Positions 22,735 through 30,442 are shown, numbered from the stretch's first letter. The stretch: DNA of 64,000 nucleotides from a virus (IMGVR_UViG_3300042090_002405:1-64000), one strand, 5' to 3'. Translations and numbers: made by a program. Notes: a model not told the origin generated them from the letters alone.

Positions 22735-23940
22735 ATGAACGATGCGAGGAGAACGCTGCAACCGTCCGCCTCCAAGACGGGGCTCCTACTAGAGTGCGCG
22801 TACCCGTTCGATAAGATCATCGCCACCACCGGCCCGGGTGACCGCGAGTCCGCCGACTATGGGCTCGCGTTCCACGAGCTCATCGCGTGGAGCATCGAGA
22901 ACGACTGGGCATCACCCTCAACGAGAAGAATCGCCGAGACGGCGGCGCGGTGGGGCCTCGACGACAGCGCCAAAGACGAGGAGTTGGCCCCGCACATCGC
23001 CGAAGCCGCGGGGATCCTCCGACGGTGGCTCGCGGGCGCGAACCCCTTCAAGATCAACTTTCTAGAGGGAAAGACCCACACGGAGATCTCGTACGCGCTC
23101 GGCCCTAGGGGGGCGCGTCGGATCGCCCCGCCGACCGTGGACGAGCACATCTACGAGGACCTTCGGTCGGGGGAAATAGCGGGCACGGCTGATCTCATGA
23201 TCGAACCCGCAAGGAGAAGTACGCCGTGGCTCGTGCTCGACCACAAGACGGGACAGTCCGATTTCTCCGAGCCCCTGAAGATCCCCCAGCTCTTGACGCT
23301 CGCGGCGTGCGTCGAAGCGAGAAACGTGATCGTGGCCGTCTTGCATGCCCGGCGTCGGGGCATGACGGCCGTCTACGGCGACCACGTCCCCAAGGAGATG
23401 TTGACGGAACACTGCCGGAAGGTGTTTGGACAGCTCGCCCGGATCGGCGACGGCAGCATGCGGCCGGGCACTTGGTGTCTCTCCGAGAGATGCCCAGCCG
23501 CGGCCGCCGGGGTATGCCCCGCGCGAGATGCGGAGCTCCTCGAGAAGGCCGGACATGTTCTCACGGGCCTCGTGGAATGGGTCGATCCTGACAAATCGTC
23601 GATGGAGCGGCGAGTGTTCGGCTCCTCGCGGATGACGCGCCCCCAAAAGTTGGGAATGCTATACACCGTCGTCCAGCAAGCTGAAAAGCTCGCCGTGGCC
23701 GCGAGAAGAGAGATCCGTACCGAGGTCGCCGCCGGGGCACTTCCGGAGCTCCCCTCGGCCAGCGGCGGGGGCTATCTCACGATCAGAAAGTACGAGCGCG
23801 AGACATTGTCAAAAGCATCCTACGTGCGCGCGTACGGCGCCGCGGCGGCAGAGCGCGCCTTTCAGAAATTACGGCGGGACGGAGCCATCGAGACGACAAC
23901 GGTAGAAGCGCTGCACATAGAAAAGGAGCGGGGATCATGA
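22735..23940 (+). CDS. Cas4/AddB-like PD-(D/E)XK nuclease with Fe-S Cys set
   Basis: 401 residues. His47 in FHELI, Asp153 in GTADLMI and the DHK at 169-171 in LVLDHKTGQ make the PD-(D/E)XK core of RecB-like nucleases. Cys21 near the N-terminus plus Cys248, Cys253 and Cys261 (CLSERCPAAAAGVCP) match the 1+3 cysteine pattern that holds a 4Fe-4S cluster in Cas4 and AddB. Likely an exonuclease producing single strands for the Sak4/SSB recombination set. ATG 22735 lies just after the previous stop. Confidence 0.82.
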   Translation: MNDARRTLQPSASKTGLLLECAYPFDKIIATTGPGDRESADYGLAFHELIAWSIENDWASPSTRRIAETAARWGLDDSAKDEELAPHIAEAAGILRRWLAGANPFKINFLEGKTHTEISYALGPRGARRIAPPTVDEHIYEDLRSGEIAGTADLMIEPARRSTPWLVLDHKTGQSDFSEPLKIPQLLTLAACVEARNVIVAVLHARRRGMTAVYGDHVPKEMLTEHCRKVFGQLARIGDGSMRPGTWCLSERCPAAAAGVCPARDAELLEKAGHVLTGLVEWVDPDKSSMERRVFGSSRMTRPQKLGMLYTVVQQAEKLAVAARREIRTEVAAGALPELPSASGGGYLTIRKYERETLSKASYVRAYGAAAAERAFQKLRRDGAIETTTVEALHIEKERGS

Positions 23941-24434
23941 CGACAAAAACGAAAATGATAGACGACAACGATCGACGGTACGACGCACGCAAGGAAGATG
24001 GCCCACCCCCCGCGCCCGCGCCGATCAAGAGGACGATCGCCGTTCGCCCGGCGCACAGCATGAAGGTCGTCTACGTCGCACACCCCCTCGGTGGCGGGCC
24101 CGGCCGCGAAGACAACCGCCGCGCCGCCGCGAAGTGGGTCGGAGAGATCGGCAAATTGGGGGTTGCCCCCGTGGCGGACTGGATCATCCTCTCGGGGCAG
24201 TGGCCCGAAGAAGACGGCGGGAGGGAGCTCGGCCTACGGATCGACCGAGCTTTGATTGAACGCTGTGACGAGATCTGGCTCGTCGGGCCCCGTATCTCGC
24301 CGGGCATGACGATCGAGGCCGAACACGCCCGCACATGGGGAAAGCCCGTGCGCGACCTCACGGAGTGCGCGACGATCGAAGAGGTAAAAGACCTCCTCCG
24401 ACAGGCCTCTAGAGAGGAGATCGTCTCCTCGTGA
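23937..24434 (+). CDS. DUF7768/DUF4406-like Rossmann protein
   Basis: 165 residues. After a 40-residue disordered leader, MKVVYVAHPLGGGPGREDNR and DEIWLVGPRISPGMTIEAEH match the small phage family related to nucleoside 2-deoxyribosyltransferases. It may act on nucleotides or nucleotide-derived signals. The function is not established. ATGA overlap with the nuclease gene and GTGA overlap with the helicase gene show tight coupling. Confidence 0.65.
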   Translation: MTTKTKMIDDNDRRYDARKEDGPPPAPAPIKRTIAVRPAHSMKVVYVAHPLGGGPGREDNRRAAAKWVGEIGKLGVAPVADWIILSGQWPEEDGGRELGLRIDRALIERCDEIWLVGPRISPGMTIEAEHARTWGKPVRDLTECATIEEVKDLLRQASREEIVSS

Positions 24435-26251
24435 AGGTCGTAGCAGTCGGCGATGGGATCTACGCCTTTCGGTGTTCGTACTTCTCTCGTGCGCTCGTTG
24501 ATCACGCGAAGATGGTGCCGGGGATGCGCTTCGATGGCCCCTCGCGCGAGTGGAGAGGGTACGCCGACGCGTGCGCAGCTTTGGCGGCGCGCCTCCGACA
24601 CGCCGGGCTAAAGTTGGACACGGACGATCTCCCCAGGCCGGACGCTTGGCGGACGGCGCCTACACCCTTCTTGTTCGCGACAAATGGACTCCGCGACTAT
24701 CAAGTCGAGGGCGTGCGCTTTTTGATCGCGCGGAGCACGCAGGGGGCACTCCTCGCCGACGGGATGCGGCTCGGAAAATCGCTGGAGGCGATTGTTGCCG
24801 CCCGCGCGATCAAGCAGAAGACGCTCGTTATCTGTCAATCACACGTCGTCGGGGTGTGGGGCCGTGATCCCGAAAGCCCCGTCGGGCCCGGTGAGATCGC
24901 GAAGTGGTGGCCCGACGCGTGGCTCTCCGGAGCCCTTCGGGGTGCCCCCGAGACGGGGGATGCGCCGGGGGTCGTCGTGCTTGAGGGCGTCCGTCCCGTT
25001 CCGAAGATGTGGCTGGCAGAGCACTCCTCCGCGGCGGTCGTCGTGGTCTCCTACGACATCGTCTACGCATGGACGGAGATCCTGAAAGAGTGGGATTTCA
25101 AGACTTTGATCATCGACGAAGGACACTGCATCTCGAACCACAAATCCCGGCGCAGCACGGCGATCGAAGAGCTCGCGGCGCACGCGAAAAGAAAGATGGT
25201 TCTCACGGGCACCCCGATGACGAACCGGCCCAGGGATCTGTTCAACGTGCTGGAAACGCTCGCCCCCGGCCGGTTCGGATGGTTCTTCACGCACGAAAGG
25301 CCCGACGGATCCGTTGGCGGATCCTTCTCGCGGCTGTTCTGCGACGCGAAGCAAAAGACGATCGGGAAGGGGCCCGAAGCCAGATCGGTTTGGGACTTCT
25401 CCGGCTCTAGTAATCTGGACCCGGAAGGGATCGGGGGCTTGGCGATTGCCCCCGAAGAGAGCCTTCGTTCTCGATTGGCGTATCTGATGCTTCGGCGCGT
25501 AAAGTCCGAAGTCGATTCTCAGCTTCCGCCGAAGACTCGCCAGGTCATCGACGTTCGTATCCCGGCCACCAAGATGGTCACGATAACGGGATCGATGATG
25601 TCCGATCGTGGGGCCCTTCGCAGGGCTCTAGATCTGTCGGCGGACGGGAAGATAAAGGCCGTTGTCGATCTTCTTCGTACGCACGTCGAGGAGGGCGAAA
25701 AGGTCATCTGCTTTTGCTACCGGCGACTCTTCGCCGAAACTCTCGCAAAGGAGCTCAAGAAGAAGGGCGCTTCGGCGGAGTACGTGCACGGCGGGTTGGT
25801 CCAACGTCAGAGAGACGAGCGAATCTTGCTCTGCCGCAAGAGCCCCGAACCGTGCGTGCTCTGCGCGACCATCGACACAACCTCGACGGGTATCGATCTA
25901 TCCTTCTCGTCAGTTGCAGTGTTCGCTGAACTCTCTTGGGAGCCGCACGAACTCGTGCAAGCCGAGGAAAGGATCTATCGTTTCGGCTCTTCGGAGAAAC
26001 CCCTCGTGCAGTACATCATCGCGAAGGGTACGGGCGACGAGCTCATCGTCCGTGCGGTAGTCAATAAGCTGGATGACTTCGAGAAGGCCATCGGGAAGAC
26101 TGGGGATCGGATGAAGGAAGATCTCTCGGGTGGGCTCCGCGGCGAGGCCGCTTTGCGGCGGCTGGCGGGAGCCCTCGCAGAGATGCAACAGGCAGCGCCC
26201 CCGAAAGGGAGAGCCGGCAAGAAAAGAAAGAGCGCGGGAGTCGAGCGATGA
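24431..26251 (+). CDS. SNF2-family helicase/ATPase
   Basis: 606 residues from a GTG at 24431 that overlaps the previous stop. LLADGMRLGKS (motif I, about 107-117), LIIDEGHCIS (motif II, 227-236), LTGTPMTNRP (III), then a C-terminal lobe with STGIDLSFSS and QAEERIYRFGS (motif VI). This fits SMARCAL1/phage-type SNF2 translocases that anneal or remodel DNA at forks. The basic tail ends PKGRAGKKRKSAGVER. A zinc-ribbon frame continues in the same phase after its TGA. Confidence 0.85.
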   Translation: MKVVAVGDGIYAFRCSYFSRALVDHAKMVPGMRFDGPSREWRGYADACAALAARLRHAGLKLDTDDLPRPDAWRTAPTPFLFATNGLRDYQVEGVRFLIARSTQGALLADGMRLGKSLEAIVAARAIKQKTLVICQSHVVGVWGRDPESPVGPGEIAKWWPDAWLSGALRGAPETGDAPGVVVLEGVRPVPKMWLAEHSSAAVVVVSYDIVYAWTEILKEWDFKTLIIDEGHCISNHKSRRSTAIEELAAHAKRKMVLTGTPMTNRPRDLFNVLETLAPGRFGWFFTHERPDGSVGGSFSRLFCDAKQKTIGKGPEARSVWDFSGSSNLDPEGIGGLAIAPEESLRSRLAYLMLRRVKSEVDSQLPPKTRQVIDVRIPATKMVTITGSMMSDRGALRRALDLSADGKIKAVVDLLRTHVEEGEKVICFCYRRLFAETLAKELKKKGASAEYVHGGLVQRQRDERILLCRKSPEPCVLCATIDTTSTGIDLSFSSVAVFAELSWEPHELVQAEERIYRFGSSEKPLVQYIIAKGTGDELIVRAVVNKLDDFEKAIGKTGDRMKEDLSGGLRGEAALRRLAGALAEMQQAAPPKGRAGKKRKSAGVER

Positions 26252-26512
26252 CCAACGGACGAGAACACGAACAAGCAAAAGACGGGCGGCGAGGGTGAAG
26301 ATTCGATCGAGGACGTATGCCTTCTATCCTGCGACATTTGCGGCCAGGAAGAGATCGCGGAGGAAGTAGACGAGTTTTGGGTCACGTTCACGGCCCCTAC
26401 GGCCTTCGAAGTGCTCGTGTGCGACGATTGCGCCGACGACTCGAAAAACCTCGAGAGGGCTCTTCAGATATTCCTGGAAACGCGTGCAGCTAGCAGAATG
26501 CTGGCATCATGA
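26248..26512 (+). CDS. Zinc-ribbon protein needing a +1 frameshift
   Basis: ATG 26248 has GGAG 7 nt upstream and overlaps the helicase stop, but its frame ends after 16 codons at GGG TGA (26293-26298). The +1 frame, which is also the helicase frame, then encodes a convincing zinc ribbon (VCLLSCDICGQEE, then VCDDCADD) to a TGA at 26510-26512 that overlaps the next start. No start codon serves this frame alone. Either +1 slippage at GGG-UGA, similar in principle to prfB, or an indel explains it. Confidence 0.5.
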
Positions 26513-27117
26513 GCACGGGCATGCACCCGAAAGATCGTTTCGCGCAGCTAACCGCCCTCGTCCAAAGGGAGCTGCCCTCTTTGGGGGAGTGCGCCGCGCC
26601 CGCGCGGCGCCCCTCCAAGGCCGGCTGGAGCGCCTCCGAGGTGCTCAAGGCCCTCCAGGAGGGACGGAAGAAAGAAGACGAGGCAAGGCGCAAGCGACGC
26701 GGACGCATCTTGGCGATGATGGCGTGCGCATGGCGAGAACGAGCATACGTGGGTTTTCTTGAGCGACGACTCCCCGCGTTCCGGTGCGGGGATCAAACAG
26801 TCCGCGTGGTCACAATCGTTCAGGCAGACGGGGCACGGCTCGTGGCTGCACACGGCGCACGGTTGCTGCTCGCACTCGGCGCACGCGATCTCCAAAAGAG
26901 CATCGTCGTACTCGAGCGGCGGTTGCGACGTCCAACCGGAGAGGTGCGGGCGAATCCTGGCTCGTCTCATCGCGGCTTGCCGTGCGAGCGAATCACGCCG
27001 GAGTCTATCCGCGTCCGCTCGGACTTCTGCAACGGGTACCCCGTCGAGAAGGCAAACTCAGGACCTGGCAGTCGTCCTCCGCCGTCGACCCGTCAATCTC
27101 GACCAACAAGACGTTAG
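26509..27117 (+). CDS. Hypothetical protein, C-terminal half doubtful
   Basis: ATG 26509 overlaps the stop of the zinc-ribbon frame, so the start is credible. The first about 80 residues (MSTGMHPKDRFAQLTALVQR and a charged helix ending RRKRRGR) look coded. Beyond about 26760 it runs antisense to a Cys-rich minus-strand frame, and only one of the two can be fully real. Function unknown. Confidence 0.35.
   Translation: MSTGMHPKDRFAQLTALVQRELPSLGECAAPARRPSKAGWSASEVLKALQEGRKKEDEARRKRRGRILAMMACAWRERAYVGFLERRLPAFRCGDQTVRVVTIVQADGARLVAAHGARLLLALGARDLQKSIVVLERRLRRPTGEVRANPGSSHRGLPCERITPESIRVRSDFCNGYPVEKANSGPGSRPPPSTRQSRPTRR
26548..26970 (-). CDS. Cys-rich hypothetical protein
   Basis: The N-terminal 75 residues contain CAECEQQPCAVCSHEPCPVC and further CxxC pairs, a clear zinc-cluster pattern. 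The C-terminal half is Gly/Pro/Leu-rich and antisense to the plus-strand gene at 26509, so it may end earlier in reality. ATG 26970 has no SD, but it lies 35 bp after the previous minus-strand gene. Function unknown. Confidence 0.4.
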   Translation of the reverse strand: MRRARIRPHLSGWTSQPPLEYDDALLEIACAECEQQPCAVCSHEPCPVCLNDCDHADCLIPAPERGESSLKKTHVCSFSPCARHHRQDASASLAPCLVFFLPSLLEGLEHLGGAPAGLGGAPRGRGALPQRGQLPLDEGG

Positions 27118-27160
27118 GATGTTCGAAGGTTGCTTCGCATGCTTGGCAACGAAAGTTCAC
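27005..27160 (-). CDS. 51-residue zinc-finger-like protein
   Basis: A GTG at 27160 overlaps the TGA of the upstream gene (GTGA). The peptide begins MNFRCQACEATFEHPNVLLV, with one CxxC at residues 5-8, and ends before 27005. The start pattern and Cys pair support a real microprotein. Function unknown. Confidence 0.5.
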   Translation of the reverse strand: MNFRCQACEATFEHPNVLLVEIDGSTAEDDCQVLSLPSRRGTRCRSPSGRG

Positions 27161-27552
27161 GTTGCGGTTCTCTTGCCGTTGCCGATCGTGTACGTCGTCG
27201 CTCTCTTGTTGCCCGATTTCTTGATCCGCTTCTCTTTCAGAGCCAGGGCGATGGGCCGGGGAAGCTCTTTCGCCTCGAGTCCGAGTTTTTCGCGGAGCGC
27301 TTCGGCCCGGAGCCCTTCGGGGGCCTTTGCGAGCAAAGAGCAGATCTTGTCGACAACCGCGCCGACGTCAGCGGCGGAGCGACGGGGGAGCCGGCCCGAG
27401 GCATTCCTCTTTTTTCGAGCCCCCAACGTCGGCGACGCCGCGGGGGCGGTACCGTTCGGCTTCACCTTCTTAATGACTTCGTTCAGGACCATCGCGCGGA
27501 TAGCAGCGACGAGCTCTTCCACCTTTTGCTCTACTTGTGCCGAGGTCGACAT
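27157..27552 (-). CDS. Small DNA-binding-like protein
   Basis: 131 residues. A helical N-terminus is followed by a disordered Pro/Ala/Lys linker, then a winged-helix-like C-terminus (GLRAEALREKLGLEAKELPR followed by ALKEKRIKKSGNKRATTY). This layout recalls histone-like or HTH proteins that act on DNA. AAGGAAG lies upstream of ATG 27552. It is divergent from the RHH gene at 27649. Confidence 0.6.
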   Translation of the reverse strand: MSTSAQVEQKVEELVAAIRAMVLNEVIKKVKPNGTAPAASPTLGARKKRNASGRLPRRSAADVGAVVDKICSLLAKAPEGLRAEALREKLGLEAKELPRPIALALKEKRIKKSGNKRATTYTIGNGKRTAT

Positions 27553-27648
27553 GAGTATTCTTTCTTCCTTCCTTCCGAGGCCACCGTAGCGTCCTCGTAG
27601 CTCGCCGTCAACCCGTGAGCTTGACTGAGCTACATAGGAGGTGGCACA

Positions 27649-27864
27649 ATGGCGGCTGGCATGAAAAAGAAGGAGAGAAAGCCCAAGGGCGTCAAGAAGG
27701 ACCTAACCAAGGTCCGCATGCTTCGTATGGGAGCCGATCTCGAGGCACGCATATGTGAACATCAGGCACGCGTCGAGGGGGAGACCGGATACGCGATTCA
27801 GGGGGGCTTTTCGGGTATGGTGCGCCTCCTGCTTGAGGAGGCCTTGGAGAGTCACTATGGATGA
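27649..27864 (+). CDS. RHH-like protein starting the microprotein train
   Basis: 71 residues with a basic N-terminal arm (MKKKERKPKGVKKDLTKVRM) and a following strand-helix-helix that resembles an RHH fold. TAGGAGGTG lies 7 nt before ATG 27649, the strongest SD of the cluster. It is the first of a long series of overlapping small genes and probably regulates it. Confidence 0.6.
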   Translation: MAAGMKKKERKPKGVKKDLTKVRMLRMGADLEARICEHQARVEGETGYAIQGGFSGMVRLLLEEALESHYG

Positions 27865-28112
27865 AGCGAATGACAAGAGCTGAGTTCATACAACGAGCCG
27901 TCCTCGCCGTCAGCGATCGCCGTTCTATATCCGACGCGGTTGACCTCGCCAACGCGCTTGAATCATCTGGAAAGGCACCGTGGGACGACACGAAAGAAAA
28001 TCGCCAGAACCGCGAGCAAATGATGTTCGGCGGGTGCCCTACTTGCGAGCGGTATCTTGACATCATCGCCGAACTGAAGACCGCCGAACTGAAACGCAAT
28101 CGGCAAGCGTAA
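27861..28112 (+). CDS. 83-residue hypothetical protein
   Basis: ATGA overlap with the RHH-like gene. MKRMTRAEFIQRAVLAVSDR forms a helix, and a single CPTC pair near residue 60 suggests a metal site. After its TAA another frame stays protein-like up to 28216, so this gene may have a longer or shifted version. Confidence 0.55.
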   Translation: MKRMTRAEFIQRAVLAVSDRRSISDAVDLANALESSGKAPWDDTKENRQNREQMMFGGCPTCERYLDIIAELKTAELKRNRQA

Positions 28113-28171
28113 GCATCATCGGGCGCGTTGCGGCCACGTGCCGCCAGGTAGGAAGAGAGGAATCCGCCAAA

Positions 28172-28216
28172 ATGCTCGAGGCGGTGGCGCGCGAAGTAAG
28201 CGCACGTGACAGATGA
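28172..28216 (+). CDS. 14-residue ORF MLEAVAREVSARDR
   Basis: A short ORF with its TGA overlapping the next ATG (ATGA) and a GAGAGG about 11 nt upstream of its own ATG. The same frame is protein-like from about 28109 (IIGRVAATCRQVGREESAKM) but lacks a start. Either a leader peptide or the end of a frameshifted gene. Confidence 0.3.
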   Translation: MLEAVAREVSARDR

Positions 28217-28509
28217 CTCAGCGACCCTACCGCGAACTAGCGCTTGTCGCGCCACGCGTCGATGAGCTGGCGACACCCTTGTCACCGCTCAGCAAGACAC
28301 GGTGTCCAAAATGTACCGCAATACCTGAATTCTCAGCATTCGCTTCTTCATACAAATCCGATCCAATCGTATTCAGTGGCCGTGGCCTATGCACTGGGCG
28401 GAAGATCGGGCACGAGACGCGCGAGCATTTTCACGTCAAATGCAGAGTCTGCAAATCGCGTTTCTTGATGGCACCGGCGGATAGCCCCTCTCCGATGGAT
28501 GACAAATGA
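28213..28509 (+). CDS. Zinc-ribbon microprotein
   Basis: 98 residues. CPKC and CRVC 46 residues apart form a zinc ribbon split by a His-containing loop (GHETREHFHVKC). Overlaps neighbours on both sides by ATGA. Function unknown. Confidence 0.55.
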   Translation: MTQRPYRELALVAPRVDELATPLSPLSKTRCPKCTAIPEFSAFASSYKSDPIVFSGRGLCTGRKIGHETREHFHVKCRVCKSRFLMAPADSPSPMDDK

Positions 28510-28811
28510 CCGACTACATCCGCACCGATGCCGAGCTCGCTCATCAGCACGCCTACGAGGCGCGCGAAGCCGCCCGGCATGCCGTCGCGGCGATCCACTA
28601 CCGCATCGTCGAGAGCGCCCCGCCGCCGGCGGACATCATCACCCGCGGGGCCGCATGGCGCGTCGTCCGCGAGATCTCCAAAAAGCAGGAATGGAGCGGA
28701 TGGTTTTTCAGACGCGTAGAGGCCGCTGCGTACCGCGACGAGCAGATGCGACGAGACAGAGCAGCGGCGCAGAGGCTAGGGATTCATGTGCACGTGACGG
28801 GCGATCGATGA
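28506..28811 (+). CDS. 101-residue helical protein
   Basis: MTDYIRTDAELAHQHAYEAR, then long Ala/Glu/Arg-rich helices with a Trp-containing turn (SKKQEWSGWFFRRVEAAAY). ATGA overlaps at both ends. No family recognised. Confidence 0.55.
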   Translation: MTDYIRTDAELAHQHAYEAREAARHAVAAIHYRIVESAPPPADIITRGAAWRVVREISKKQEWSGWFFRRVEAAAYRDEQMRRDRAAAQRLGIHVHVTGDR

Positions 28812-29020
28812 CCACCGTCGGCGTCTCCGGCATGGGCCGCGATCAACTGATTGCGCTGCTCCACGCAACCGCCGACGAGCGGGATGCAATGCGCAAGGCG
28901 CTCCAGGACACCCTCAGCGTCATCGCTAAGGAGGCCGAAACACCGCATGCACGCCATGGCGATCTTGATCGGCGCATCAAGGACATCGAACAGTTAGCTC
29001 GCGTTGCGCTTTGGTTGTAA
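28808..29020 (+). CDS. 70-residue coiled-coil-like protein
   Basis: Starts MTTVGVSGMGRDQLIALLHA. Mostly heptad-like helix (ADERDAMRKALQDTLSVIAK). ATGA overlap with the upstream gene. Phage proteins of this shape are common and unassigned. Confidence 0.55.
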   Translation: MTTVGVSGMGRDQLIALLHATADERDAMRKALQDTLSVIAKEAETPHARHGDLDRRIKDIEQLARVALWL

Positions 29021-29032
29021 CGGAGGAATCCT

Positions 29033-29299
29033 ATGGACGCACGACAGAAAGCAAAAGACCTGATAACCCTCGCCCTCGACGAGCGCACCCCAGAAAAGGA
29101 GCGGATTTCGGCCGCTTTTGGATGCCTGAAGGTGATCGCGAAAAACGGGCTCCTCGACAGTCCTCTTGACGGCATCCTCAGCAGCGATAACGAGACGGTA
29201 CAGGCCGCTGCGACAATCTTCGAGGCGTTGTCCAACCCCGTCCTCGTGAAGAGCGTACGGAAGATCGCGGGCGGGTTCAGCCGGGGGCGGCGGCGATGA
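29033..29299 (+). CDS. 88-residue hypothetical protein
   Basis: Starts MDARQKAKDLITLALDERTP after GGAGGAATCCT, a good SD about 5 nt upstream. All-helical with a basic end (GGFSRGRRR). The stop overlaps the next start. Function unknown. Confidence 0.55.
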   Translation: MDARQKAKDLITLALDERTPEKERISAAFGCLKVIAKNGLLDSPLDGILSSDNETVQAAATIFEALSNPVLVKSVRKIAGGFSRGRRR

Positions 29300-29598
29300 G
29301 CATGCGGGGTGAACCGGCACGAGAGTGGTTCACTTTATTTGAAAATAGAGTGAAAATATTGGAGGGGAAGGTGCGGCGGCTCGAAGAAAGGAGCGTTCAA
29401 CCCTCCGTCGAGACGACGACGGGCACCGAGGACATGAACGCCGCCCGTGAGTGGCTCCGCCGCGAAGCGACCGAAGCGCCGTACGAGGGCCAGCGGGAGC
29501 GGCTTGCCGCCTTGCTCGCGAAAACGCGTCGGGATGCGCTGGAGCGAGCGATGCTATATGCGTGGAAATCGCCGCAGAATGTGTTCAGGAAGGCATGA
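29296..29598 (+). CDS. 100-residue coiled-coil protein
   Basis: ATGA overlap. An N-terminal heptad segment (FENRVKILEGKVRRLEERSV) is followed by a second helical domain. It resembles small phage scaffolding-like or regulatory helices, but no assignment can be made. Confidence 0.5.
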   Translation: MSMRGEPAREWFTLFENRVKILEGKVRRLEERSVQPSVETTTGTEDMNAAREWLRREATEAPYEGQRERLAALLAKTRRDALERAMLYAWKSPQNVFRKA

Positions 29599-29651
29599 GA
29601 GACGGGGCGTTGCTCTGTAAAGGATACATCGAGGCGCTAATCGGAAAGTAG
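29595..29651 (+). CDS. 18-residue ORF, end of first part of the train
   Basis: MRDGALLCKGYIEALIGK, with an ATGA overlap to the gene before it. It is very short, and only the coupled start supports it. It ends 2 bp before the convergent RuvA-C-like gene. Confidence 0.3.
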   Translation: MRDGALLCKGYIEALIGK

Positions 29652-29653
29652 GA

Positions 29654-30019
29654 TCAGCTACAGAGCTTCGCGATCCCCTCCTTGATCAGCCCCTCGAGGG
29701 GCTCCCCGGCGACCACCCGCGGGCGCACCGTCGCGGCGAACGCCCGAACAGCGGGCGCCCGGAACCCCATCCCGACTAGGGCATGCGTGAGCTGCTCCTC
29801 CTTCGGGCCCTCCCCTGCCTTCTCGGCCGGCTTCGGCGCGGTCTCCGGGGCCCTCGGGGCCTTCGCCGGGCTCTTCATGGCCCCCGCCAGCCATGCTACC
29901 GCCCTCGTCATCGCCTGTAGCGCCCTAGCAGCCAGCTCGAGGAGTCCGGCGGTCAAGCCGAGCACCCCGGCGACGAGCCCGAAGACGGCAACCAAGAGGC
30001 GGATGACGGCACGTTTCAT
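29654..30019 (-). CDS. Membrane-anchored RuvA C-terminal-like protein
   Basis: 121 residues. Residues 5-48 are hydrophobic (MKRAVIRLLVAVFGLVAGVL and on), giving one or two membrane passes. A Pro/Ala/Lys linker (50-75) is followed by EEQLTHALVGMGFRAPAVRA and ending GLIKEGIAKL, which resembles the UBA-like domain III of RuvA that contacts RuvB-type ATPases. GCAGGAGG lies 8 nt before ATG 30019. It may tether a AAA+ ATPase (for instance the MoxR protein) to the membrane; that is inference. Confidence 0.55.
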   Translation of the reverse strand: MKRAVIRLLVAVFGLVAGVLGLTAGLLELAARALQAMTRAVAWLAGAMKSPAKAPRAPETAPKPAEKAGEGPKEEQLTHALVGMGFRAPAVRAFAATVRPRVVAGEPLEGLIKEGIAKLCS

Positions 30020-30112
30020 GATCTGTCCTCCTGCGCGCGGATCCTGTCTGCACCTCTATTCTAACCATCTGGGATTCGGCGTCAACCAGCGACGTTCTTT
30101 AGGTTGCAGTGG

Positions 30113-30141
30113 TTGACAAGGAATCGCACTGGGATTATTGT
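30113..30141 (+). promoter_or_regulatory. Sigma-70-like promoter, possibly leaderless
   Basis: TTGACA (30113-30118), a 17-nt spacer, and TATTGT (30136-30141). The expected start point is near 30148, exactly where an ATG (MKTARKTSTTKKTTKK) begins. It precedes the second half of the microprotein train. Confidence 0.6.
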
Positions 30142-30147
30142 GAGGGT

Positions 30148-30429
30148 ATGAAGACGGCGCGAAAGACCTCGACGACGAAGAAGACCACGAAGAAGTTTGC
30201 CCCGGTATTGGTTCCACCACCCACATTCGGAGATTTGCATGACCCTCGCCGATTTAGAACTCGAGCTCGCCAAGCGCGGTGTCGTTCTCGCGGTTCACCG
30301 ATCAGCCGGCCGCTGGCTTGCTCTCGTCACGGGAGAGGTGAGTGGTACCGGCGAGTCATTGGAACTAGACGTGGCGGTCTATCGAGCGCTAGCAAAGTTC
30401 GACGAAAAAATAGCGCAGAGCTTCTGTAA
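30148..30429 (+). CDS. Possible leaderless basic ORF
   Basis: ATG 30148 lies 7 nt past the -10 box and opens a frame with a Lys/Thr-rich start (MKTARKTSTTKKTTKKFAPV). From about residue 30 it overlaps the SD-supported gene at 30239 and becomes Arg-rich and atypical. Perhaps only the first 30 codons matter, as a leader for the next gene. Confidence 0.25.
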   Translation: MKTARKTSTTKKTTKKFAPVLVPPPTFGDLHDPRRFRTRARQARCRSRGSPISRPLACSRHGRGEWYRRVIGTRRGGLSSASKVRRKNSAELL

Positions 30430-30442
30430 GGGGTCAGCGTGA
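30239..30442 (+). CDS. 67-residue hypothetical protein
   Basis: GGAG 7 nt before ATG 30239. MTLADLELELAKRGVVLAVH, then a Trp-containing beta hairpin and a helical end. The stop overlaps a GTG start (GTGA). No family recognised. Confidence 0.55.
   Translation: MTLADLELELAKRGVVLAVHRSAGRWLALVTGEVSGTGESLELDVAVYRALAKFDEKIAQSFCKGSA

Noticed and set aside
22735-23940. Evidence for a CRISPR adaptation module
   Set aside because: The Cas4-like Cys pattern is shared with AddB-type and phage nucleases. No Cas1, Cas2 or repeat array is present in the window.
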